A stretch of DNA of 11,483 bases, from assembly GCA_023260615.1 (NCBI GenBank), contig JALQUY010000049.1:1-11483 (forward strand). Reading direction: 5' to 3'. The stretch comes from Schleiferiaceae bacterium. Its GTDB lineage: Bacteria > Bacteroidota > Bacteroidia > Flavobacteriales > Schleiferiaceae. Below the pieces are notes generated by a model. The model worked only from the letters and a program-made list of their open reading frames with translations. It made no database searches and had not been told where the DNA came from. Positions 5,626-11,483 of the stretch are shown piece by piece; the stretch's first letter is position 1, and each line of letters starts with the position of its first letter. The translations under genes and the position numbers were made by a program.

Positions 5626-6732
5626 TTAGTTAGCCTTCCAAAAAGGTAGGGAGACGACTTCCGCTTTCAAAAGTTTGCCTCTGATTTCCACGTAGATCGT
5701 GCTTCCAGGTGCCGAAAGCTCGGTGGGCACATAGCCCATGCCAATGGCTTTCCCTACAGAGGGCGCCATGGTGCCGGACGTAACGATGCCTATGACCGTA
5801 CCGGCCTCATCCGTGATAGGATAGTCGTGGCGGGGCACACCGCGATCCATGAGTTCAAAGCCAACGAGCTTGCGCGTGACGCCTGCATCTTTTTGGGCCT
5901 TGAGGGCAACCGAGTTCGTGAAGTCCTTGGTGAATTTGGTGATCCAGCCCAAGCCCGCTTCAATGGGCGAAGTGCTGTCGTTGATGTCGTTTCCGTAGAG
6001 GCAGAAACCCATTTCGAGGCGGAGCGTGTCGCGTGCGCCCAAACCCACGGGGACGATGCCCAAGCTTTCGCCGTGCTGGAAGATGGCGTTCCAAATTTGG
6101 ACGGCACAGGAATTTGGCATGTAGATCTCAAAGCCGCCTGCACCCGTGTACCCCGTAGCCGAAACCAAAATGTCTTCGCATCCGGCAAAGCTGCCCACCC
6201 CAAAGGTGTAGTAGCTCATGCTGTCGAGGTCCAGATCCGTCAGACTTTGGAGCGCTTTAGCGGCCAAGGGACCCTGAACAGCCAGTAAAGAGGTATCGGA
6301 TGACTCGTCGCGCATTTCCACGTCGAAAGCGCCTTTTTTGCTCAGCAACCAAGCCCAATCTTTAGCCATGTTGGAGGCGTTGACCACGAGTAAGTATTTG
6401 GTTTCCGAAAAACAGTAGACGAGCAAGTCATCGACAATACCGCCATCGTTGTTGGGCAAGCAGGAGTATTGCACTTTGCCTGGAAAGAGTTTGGCCACGT
6501 CGTTGGAGGTGACCGCTTGCAGGAAGGCCAAGGCGTCTGGACCTTCCACGTAGAATTCGCCCATGTGGGAAACGTCAAAAACACCCACCGCCTGACGGAC
6601 GGCGTGGTGCTCCACCGTTACACCGGCGTATTGAACGGGCATTTCATAACCGGCGAAGGGTACCATCTTGGCGCCCAATGCTTTGTGAACGGCATTCAAA
6701 GCCGTAAGCTGCAAGGGAGTGTTGCTTTCCAT
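5626..6732 (-). CDS. gcvT: Aminomethyltransferase (glycine cleavage system T protein)
   Basis: The T protein takes the aminomethyl group from lipoylated H protein, releases ammonia and passes the one-carbon unit to tetrahydrofolate as 5,10-methylene-THF. The 368-residue length fits the family (about 360-370). Visible marks: G-A-K-M-V-P-F-A-G-Y-E-M-P-V (20-33); D-V-S-H-M-G (53-58); catalytic Asp101 in G-G-I-V-D-D-L; T-G-Y-T-G-A-G-G-F-E (193-202); G-A-R-D-T-L-R-L-E (232-240); and the C-terminal T-S-G-T-M-A-P-S (318-325). The glycine cleavage H and P proteins are not in the window. Its start ATG is embedded in CCGACCTTTGGGGCCATG (6747-6730), nearly the same as the start of mltF. It lies 60 bases after miaE on the same strand without a terminator between, so it may be co-transcribed with it, and it is followed by the Lrp-type regulator. 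Confidence 0.97.
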   Translation of the reverse strand: MESNTPLQLTALNAVHKALGAKMVPFAGYEMPVQYAGVTVEHHAVRQAVGVFDVSHMGEFYVEGPDALAFLQAVTSNDVAKLFPGKVQYSCLPNNDGGIVDDLLVYCFSETKYLLVVNASNMAKDWAWLLSKKGAFDVEMRDESSDTSLLAVQGPLAAKALQSLTDLDLDSMSYYTFGVGSFAGCEDILVSATGYTGAGGFEIYMPNSCAVQIWNAIFQHGESLGIVPVGLGARDTLRLEMGFCLYGNDINDSTSPIEAGLGWITKFTKDFTNSVALKAQKDAGVTRKLVGFELMDRGVPRHDYPITDEAGTVIGIVTSGTMAPSVGKAIGMGYVPTELSAPGSTIYVEIRGKLLKAEVVSLPFWKAN

Positions 6733-6792
6733 GGCCCCAAAGGTCGGGTCAAATTCCCTCCCCTTGGCGCGGCGGACTGTGCTTTTTTTCGA

Positions 6793-7377
6793 CTAGCCGT
6801 GGACGCGTTTTCCGTCCGAAAACTGAGCAATGATCTTCGCCTCATAGGCGAGCAAGCCCTTCCACAGCTCATCCACGGGTGCGCGGCCCCCATACTGGCG
6901 GGCAAACTTCAAAAAGAGGGTGTAGTGGTTGGCTTCGGAAGCCATGAGACGGGCGTAGAAGGTAGAGAGTTCGGGGTCCTGAATGTTTTCGGACAAGACC
7001 TTAAAGCGCTCGCAGGACCGGGCTTCAATGAGGGCGCAAACGAGCAGGCGGTGCACCAGGCGGAGCATTCGGTCCCCAGTTTTCGGGAAATAGGCCATGA
7101 CGGCGTGCACGTATTCGTCTTTGCGCTCCTTCCCTAGCGTCAAGCCACGGTCCAAAATTCGCTTGTGCACCATTTCAAAATGGCTCATTTCTTCGCGCGC
7201 CAAAGCAGCCATCTCCGTCACCAAATCACTTAATTCCGGGTAGGTAATCATAAGCGAAATGGCCGTAGATGCGGCTTTTTGTTCGCAGTAGGCGTGGTCT
7301 GTGAGAATTTCTTCGATTTGATCTTCCGCGGCGTGTGCCCAGCGCGGATCAGAGGGAAGTTGGAGTCCGAGCATCAT
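6793..7377 (-). CDS. miaE: tRNA-(ms2io6A)37 hydroxylase (MiaE), non-heme diiron
   Basis: Hydroxylates the isopentenyl side chain of ms2i6A at position 37 of tRNAs reading UNN codons, using O2. The 194-residue protein is a ferritin-like four-helix bundle. The diiron ligands are all visible: Glu32 (Y-C-E-Q-K-A-A), Glu63 and His66 (R-E-E-M-S-H-F), Glu118 (I-E-A-R-S-C-E-R-F), and Glu148 with His151 (S-E-A-N-H-Y). The frame is open upstream to 7674, but that part is a low-complexity Arg/Pro-rich shadow of mltF. MiaE proteins start at L-G-L-x-L-P-S-D-P-R-W, so the start is ATG 7377 or the adjoining ATG 7374. TATCTTTG (7390-7383) ends 5 bases before 7377, suggesting a nearly leaderless mRNA. It is divergent from mltF with 38 bases between starts. 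Confidence 0.95.
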   Translation of the reverse strand: MMLGLQLPSDPRWAHAAEDQIEEILTDHAYCEQKAASTAISLMITYPELSDLVTEMAALAREEMSHFEMVHKRILDRGLTLGKERKDEYVHAVMAYFPKTGDRMLRLVHRLLVCALIEARSCERFKVLSENIQDPELSTFYARLMASEANHYTLFLKFARQYGGRAPVDELWKGLLAYEAKIIAQFSDGKRVHG

Positions 7378-7382
7378 GCCGC

Positions 7383-7390
7383 CAAAGATA
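7383..7390 (-). promoter_or_regulatory. -7 element of miaE (TATCTTTG)
   Basis: On the minus strand TATCTTTG is an exact TAnnTTTG match ending 5 bases before ATG 7377 and 8 before ATG 7374. In Bacteroidota the transcript starts about 4-8 bases downstream of this box, so the mRNA would begin at or next to the start codon. I find no TTG about 20 bases further upstream, so the promoter may be weak or depend on an activator. Confidence 0.45.
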
Positions 7391-7415
7391 CCCGCATTTT
7401 GCCGACCTTGGGGCC

Positions 7416-8684
7416 ATGCTTTGGCGCTGGCGTTGGTCCTATCCTGTGGTAATCGCGGTCCTCTTTGTAGGGTCGCCGGGCGAGCCATTGGATATGATTG
7501 AAACCGCCCAATGGGAAGCGAGCGACCGCCGCGACAATGGAACCGTCCGCGTAGCCTTTGTCCCAGACGCTGGCTGCCTGCAGATTGAGGACGGTAAGCA
7601 AATTGGTTACGAATTCGCCTTGTTGGAGGCTTGGGACGACGCCATCCCACAGCGCATCGAATGGCTCTTTGCACGTTCCGCGGAAGAAGCTTTGGCCTGG
7701 GTGCAGGTGGGCCGTGCTGATGTGGCCGCGGGAAACATTCCCCTCCTGCAACGAGAAGGCTTCACGACCTCCGCCCCTGTTCGCACGTTTGAGTGGGTCC
7801 AGTGGGGCGCTTCAGATAGCATCCGATGGCTTTCGGAGTACCCCAAGTTGTCCGAATTTCTTGCCCAATCAGACAGCCTCCCCTTGGTCATCGCATCGAG
7901 TACCATGTGGCGGCATTTGGACCCCACCGAAAACGGATGGATCCTCCCCGACCTCTACCTGCCCGGTCTGAAGAACTACCCCAATGAAGTGGTTGCCCAT
8001 TTCCCAGGCAGCTTCCATTGGGCGGCACGAAGCAAGGACAGTCTTTTGGTCACCTCCATGAACGATTTCCTTCAAAGCAAGCGCGCAGCCCGCATCAAAG
8101 GCTTTTACAGCAAGACCGCCTATGTGAACGACTGGCTGGAGCCCATCGCGCTTTCTCCCTACGACGGCATCTTTGCCAAGAGCGATTGGATCGATCCCTA
8201 CACGCTCACCGCATTGGCCTATGTGGAGAGTCGATTCCGCAGCGACATCGTTTCGCCCGCTGGGGCTGTTGGCGTGATGCAACTGATTCCCAATACGGCG
8301 CGACGATTGGGCATTGACAGTCTCAACCTCTACCGACCCGAAAGCAACATCAAAGCCGGCATCAAATACCTGCGCTTCCTCGATCAATTTTGGAAGCAGC
8401 GCGGCGTCCCCGCGGAAAGCCGACTCCCCTTCATCCTAGCCTCTTACAACACCGGCCCCACCCCCGTGGCGCGTGCCGCCGACCTCGCGGAGAAAAAAGG
8501 CTTTGACCCCACCTTCTGGACCGGCCACGTAGACCAAGTCGCCAAGGGCCCCGGCGCTCACTACGCACGCAAAACCTTGAAACTTGCGAAAATCTACCGG
8601 GGCTACACGGAAGCCATTCGGCGCGCGAAGCCAAAAACGGAAGAGTATCCCCTCCTCGCGGTCGTTAGAACTGGAAGTAGATAA
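7416..8684 (+). CDS. mltF: MltF-like membrane-bound lytic murein transglycosylase
   Basis: Cleaves the MurNAc-GlcNAc bond of peptidoglycan, leaving a 1,6-anhydro end; acts in the periplasm. The 422-residue protein has a short signal/anchor segment (about 8-20, Y-P-V-V-I-A-V-L-F-V-G). It then carries a solute-binding-protein-like (SBP_bac_3) domain about 43-235 (V-R-V-A-F-V-P, G-Y-E-F-A-L-L, G-R-A-D-V-A-A-G) and a C-terminal SLT lysozyme-like domain about 255-390. The catalytic Glu271 sits in A-Y-V-E-S-R-F. Other SLT motifs are S-P-A-G-A-V-G-V-M-Q-L-I-P-N-T-A (280-295) and A-S-Y-N-T-G-P (342-348). I see no lipobox cysteine after the signal segment, so it may be anchored by the N-terminal helix or be soluble. 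The frame extends upstream to 7335, but the ATG at 7416 directly precedes the signal segment and avoids overlap with miaE. Its 3' end overlaps the MBOAT gene by 20 bases on the other strand. Confidence 0.93.
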   Translation: MLWRWRWSYPVVIAVLFVGSPGEPLDMIETAQWEASDRRDNGTVRVAFVPDAGCLQIEDGKQIGYEFALLEAWDDAIPQRIEWLFARSAEEALAWVQVGRADVAAGNIPLLQREGFTTSAPVRTFEWVQWGASDSIRWLSEYPKLSEFLAQSDSLPLVIASSTMWRHLDPTENGWILPDLYLPGLKNYPNEVVAHFPGSFHWAARSKDSLLVTSMNDFLQSKRAARIKGFYSKTAYVNDWLEPIALSPYDGIFAKSDWIDPYTLTALAYVESRFRSDIVSPAGAVGVMQLIPNTARRLGIDSLNLYRPESNIKAGIKYLRFLDQFWKQRGVPAESRLPFILASYNTGPTPVARAADLAEKKGFDPTFWTGHVDQVAKGPGAHYARKTLKLAKIYRGYTEAIRRAKPKTEEYPLLAVVRTGSR

Positions 8685-10335
8685 AAGGCTGACTGTCCGC
8701 TGAAAGGCTCTGGTAAATGACCAGCACGGCGATGAGCGCGACTGCCATTTGCAGCCCTATTGGCGCACCCGCAAACGCTTGACGGTAGCGTTCCTTAATG
8801 GCGGAAGGAATCCAGTGTATGAGGTAGCCCAGCACCATCACAGACAGGGGCTTCCAAAAGCCGATGAAAATATCGTCCGCCAGTGTCCAGTCCATGGCGG
8901 TCCAAGTACGCGTTAAGAGGCTAATCGCCTCGTCCCAACCCGGAGCACGGAACCATGCCCGCGTCAACGTGATAAAAAACAAGGTCGTCGCCACGCCAAA
9001 GAGACGCCCCACCCAAGTGGACCGGGGGTTCCAGGGACGAATTTTGGACCAGAGCTTGTACACCACGAGACCCAGACCATTCAATCCGCCCCAGGTGACA
9101 AAATTCCAAGACGAACCGTGCCAAAAACCGCCCAAAAGCATGGTCAGCATGACGTTGATGTTGGTATTCAACCATTGGCGGAATGCGCGAATGAAACGCG
9201 TAAGCACAAAGAGGAGCAGAATACCGCCGGCAAAGGCCACGGGCACCAAGAAGGAGTCTGCCATCATGCTCACCACAAAGAGGGCCACAAAGACAATGGT
9301 GTAGGACGCAAACGAACCTTGGCGGTTGCCCCCCAAGGGAATGTAGAGGTAGTCGCGCAGCCACGTGCTCAGCGAAATGTGCCAACGGCGCCAAAAATCC
9401 GACACGCTCACCGCCTTGTAGGGCGAGTTAAAGTTCTTGGTGAGGGTGAAGCCCATGAGCATGGCCACGCCAATGGCCACATCGGTGTAGCCGCTAAAGT
9501 CGGCGTAGACCTGAAGGGAGTACGCAAAGAGGGCCAGCAAGCACTCTAAGCCGCTGTAAAGGGTGGGTTGCGAGAATACGCGGTCTGCAAAATTGCTCGC
9601 GATGTAGTCCGCCAAGATGAGCTTCTTGAGCAGCCCGTTGAGGATCCAGAAGAAGGCCATACCAAAAGCGGCGCGGCTTAACGTGTAGGGTTTGTAGAGC
9701 TGGGGAATGAATTCGGACGCGCGAACGATGGGACCCGCCACCAATTGCGGGAAAAAGCTGACGTAAAAGCCAAAGTCCAAGACACTTTTGACCGGCTCAA
9801 TTTGACGGCGGTAAATGTCTATCGTATAGCTCATGCACTGGAAGGTGTAGAAGGAAATTCCCACCGGCAGCAGGATGCGGTCTTCCACAAAGTCGGTCCC
9901 AAAAAGGCTGTTGCTCACTTGGGCGTAATGCGCCACGGGCGTCCATTCGATGCCGAAGCCATCCGCCAGGAACTCCGCAAAGAAGTAGGGGTACTTGAAG
10001 TAAAAGAGAACGCCCAAATTGGTGATGACACTTAGCGCGACCCAGGTTTTACGCTTCCATTCGGTGGAGGTTCGGTAGAGTTGTTCACCGATGGAGTAAT
10101 CCACCAGCGTAGAGAAAAGCAGAAGGAAGAAGAAGGTGCCGCTCGTCTTGTAGTAGAAGTATACGCTGACGAGGAAGAGGAAGGCGTTTCGGAGTGCTAA
10201 ACGCTTGTGCACGCCTTGGTAAACGGTTAACACAAGGGCAAAGAAGACCCAGAATCCCACCTCCGTGAAGATGATAGGCTGCTTGGCGCTAAAGGCCAGC
10301 CAAATGGGCAACTGGTGCAAAAGCCAATCCATCAT
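8665..10335 (-). CDS. MBOAT family O-acyltransferase (AlgI/DltB/PatA-like)
   Basis: A multi-pass inner-membrane protein that moves an acyl (often acetyl) group across or at the membrane onto a cell-surface polymer. At 556 residues with about ten hydrophobic segments, it fits the AlgI branch. Signature motifs: L-P-V-G-I-S-F-Y-T-F-Q (156-166); F-F-P-Q-L-V-A-G-P-I-V-R (194-205); Q-V-Y-A-D-F-S-G-Y-T-D (275-285); D-F-W-R-R-W-H-I-S-L-S-T-W-L-R-D (313-328); and G-G-F-W-H-G-S-S-W-N-F (402-412), where His406 is the expected catalytic histidine. It ends F-I-Y-F-Q-F, a usual end in Bacteroidota members. ATG 10335 overlaps the SGNH gene stop by four bases (ATGA), so translation is probably coupled; a second in-frame ATG follows at 10332. 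Its acceptor polymer cannot be read from sequence: alginate, teichoic acid and peptidoglycan O-acylation all use this family, and an exopolysaccharide or O-antigen acceptor is likeliest here (inference). Confidence 0.95.
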   Translation of the reverse strand: MMDWLLHQLPIWLAFSAKQPIIFTEVGFWVFFALVLTVYQGVHKRLALRNAFLFLVSVYFYYKTSGTFFFLLLFSTLVDYSIGEQLYRTSTEWKRKTWVALSVITNLGVLFYFKYPYFFAEFLADGFGIEWTPVAHYAQVSNSLFGTDFVEDRILLPVGISFYTFQCMSYTIDIYRRQIEPVKSVLDFGFYVSFFPQLVAGPIVRASEFIPQLYKPYTLSRAAFGMAFFWILNGLLKKLILADYIASNFADRVFSQPTLYSGLECLLALFAYSLQVYADFSGYTDVAIGVAMLMGFTLTKNFNSPYKAVSVSDFWRRWHISLSTWLRDYLYIPLGGNRQGSFASYTIVFVALFVVSMMADSFLVPVAFAGGILLLFVLTRFIRAFRQWLNTNINVMLTMLLGGFWHGSSWNFVTWGGLNGLGLVVYKLWSKIRPWNPRSTWVGRLFGVATTLFFITLTRAWFRAPGWDEAISLLTRTWTAMDWTLADDIFIGFWKPLSVMVLGYLIHWIPSAIKERYRQAFAGAPIGLQMAVALIAVLVIYQSLSADSQPFIYFQF

Positions 10336-11483
10336 GGGACGTCAGGCGTTGGTGGTTCTGGGACCGAGGCTCGATCGTAGCGCTCCACATACCAGTCCGC
10401 TATGGCGTGGGCCAACCAATCGGCTTGAATGGCATAGCCCGCTCGGGTCATGTGGATGCCGTCTTTGGCGGCCCAGCCTTTCCGAATCCAGTAGGACATG
10501 GAGCGCGCACCTCCCATGAGGTGGTAAAAATCGTGTACGGCTGCCCCATTGCGCTCGGCTAAGCGCAGCATGCAGCGGTAGACCACGTCGCCATGCGGAT
10601 TGTAGCGGCCCTTGTAGTAGCTGTCGTTGTTCGTCAAAAAGATGAAGGCGGCTTGCGGATTCACGCTCCGAATCCACGTCATCAAACTATCGTAGTTCTG
10701 CTCGTAGGCCGTTGAATCAAACTGTCCAGCAGGCTTGTAGGCGTCGTTAATCCCCAAGCCAAAAATCACTACATCCGGGGGGAAGGCGCTCAACTGGTCC
10801 ACAAAACGTTCACATTTGAGGTAGCTATGCGTCGCTGCACCATTGGCCCCGATGGCGTGGTAGCGCAAGCCCACCGGTTGGTTCATCACTTGTACGCCCT
10901 CCAAGGAGAAAGAGTTCTGATCCGGGTGGGAACGATAGAGCTGGAACGCCACCGTGTCCTGCGGGCTAAGGTACTGAGCCTCGCAAGCCTGGAGCGCTGC
11001 ATTGTACCAAACCGTATCTGGTGATCCACCAAAGGCCACCCCATACGAGGAATCGCTCGGCGCCGCAAAAATGCGCACATGGGTGAATCCAAAGGGCTCT
11101 TCCGTGCTGTAGATTTTAACCTGAGCTGTGCTGTCTCGGGTCCAAGCTCGAATCCCCGATACCCCCCAAGGGCCTTCATGGCTGGGCACGGAACAGCGCT
11201 GCCCCGTCCACTGGTTGATGTTGTTGGTCCAAACCTTATAGCTCGACGGGTTATTCGTCCGAGCAAGGCTGAATGGAAAAAAGAAGCCGCGCTCCCCCAT
11301 CAGCCCGGGCGCTGTCGCCTGCAGATGGTAGCGAATGGCATCTGTCAATAGCCCCGCCTGGACGTGAGAGCCCCCCATGTGTACGATGTTGATCGCTTCT
11401 TCGCCGGCAAAAACCAAGCGGTCCATTTTTTCAAAAAAGGGCGTAAAGGCACTGTCGCCTGCAGGAAAAAGCAAGGTATTGTC
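10332..11483 (-). CDS. SGNH/GDSL hydrolase-like protein, MBOAT partner (5' end outside window)
   Basis: The minus-strand frame is open to the window edge, so 383 residues are visible and the true start lies beyond 11483. The protein has SGNH landmarks: block I I-V-H-M-G-G-S-H-V-Q-A-G (33-44) with candidate nucleophile Ser39; a block II-like G-A-N-G-A-A (212-217); block III G-L-G-I-N-D (242-247); and block V K-D-G-I-H-M-T (340-346) with Asp341 and His344 as the other triad members. Block I usually reads G-D-S; here the Asp is Gly. An insert of about 100 residues, beta-rich by eye (about 90-190), separates blocks I and II and may be a carbohydrate-binding module. The stop overlaps the MBOAT start (ATGA), as in PatA/PatB- and AlgI/AlgJ-like pairs, where the soluble partner moves the acyl group onto the extracytoplasmic polymer. 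A signal peptide or anchor is expected in the missing N-terminus. Confidence 0.88.
   Translation of the reverse strand, partial: DNTLLFPAGDSAFTPFFEKMDRLVFAGEEAINIVHMGGSHVQAGLLTDAIRYHLQATAPGLMGERGFFFPFSLARTNNPSSYKVWTNNINQWTGQRCSVPSHEGPWGVSGIRAWTRDSTAQVKIYSTEEPFGFTHVRIFAAPSDSSYGVAFGGSPDTVWYNAALQACEAQYLSPQDTVAFQLYRSHPDQNSFSLEGVQVMNQPVGLRYHAIGANGAATHSYLKCERFVDQLSAFPPDVVIFGLGINDAYKPAGQFDSTAYEQNYDSLMTWIRSVNPQAAFIFLTNNDSYYKGRYNPHGDVVYRCMLRLAERNGAAVHDFYHLMGGARSMSYWIRKGWAAKDGIHMTRAGYAIQADWLAHAIADWYVERYDRASVPEPPTPDVP

Noticed and set aside
6733..6792. Glycine riboswitch upstream of gcvT
   Set aside because: Only 60 bases lie between miaE and gcvT, too short for a glycine aptamer plus expression platform, and I see no matching conserved core.
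6469..7137. Plus-strand open frame of 222 codons running antisense across the gcvT start and miaE
   Set aside because: It covers two clearly functional genes on the other strand, has no recognisable domain and reads as a codon-position shadow in GC-rich DNA. Its continuation through the intergenic gap is short enough to be chance.
7378..7674. Upstream extension of the miaE frame (about 99 extra residues)
   Set aside because: Arg/Pro-rich, antisense to mltF, and beyond the conserved MiaE start. The TAnnTTTG box at 7383-7390 also argues for the start at 7377/7374.

Overview
The window reads as chromosomal DNA of a member of the Bacteroidota, most likely a GC-rich Flavobacteriales. I infer this from the gene families: a long-form GAPDH of about 480 residues, an AlgI-type MBOAT ending in FIYFQF paired with an SGNH protein, and MiaE. 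The start sites almost lack Shine-Dalgarno sequences. Several genes have a TAnnTTTG element, the Bacteroidota-type -7 box, just upstream. No database search was run, so family and order remain provisional.

Layout, left to right. (1) Positions 1-927, minus strand: the N-terminal part of a GNAT acetyltransferase preceded by dapF (lysine/peptidoglycan precursor synthesis), overlapping by 7 bases. (2) 990-2456, plus strand: a DegP/HtrA periplasmic protease divergent from dapF, closed by a strong intrinsic terminator at 2478-2512. (3) 2672-4123, plus strand: a long-form glyceraldehyde-3-phosphate dehydrogenase with its own -33/-7 promoter and a 130-residue N-terminal extension. (4) 4124-4376: a 253-base gene-free stretch rich in short direct repeats and GC hairpins. 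(5) 4377-5105, plus strand: tcdA, converging on a minus-strand gcvT-lrp pair (5110-6732). (6) miaE (6793-7377, minus) divergent from an MltF-like lytic transglycosylase (7416-8684, plus). (7) 8665-11483, minus strand: an SGNH-hydrolase-like protein, cut by the window end, translationally coupled to an MBOAT O-acyltransferase. This looks like an extracytoplasmic polysaccharide O-acylation module.

Most of the window is core housekeeping: envelope biogenesis and quality control (dapF, degP, mltF, MBOAT/SGNH), tRNA modification (tcdA, miaE), central carbon metabolism (GAPDH) and one-carbon/glycine metabolism (gcvT). I see no mobile element, CRISPR array, rRNA or tRNA gene, phage gene or defence island, and no clear undescribed multi-gene system. 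The points most worth a second look are the repeat/hairpin intergenic region at 4124-4376, the atypical GAPDH, a near-identical start-site sequence shared in inverted orientation by gcvT and mltF, and overlapping dyads upstream of the GAPDH promoter.
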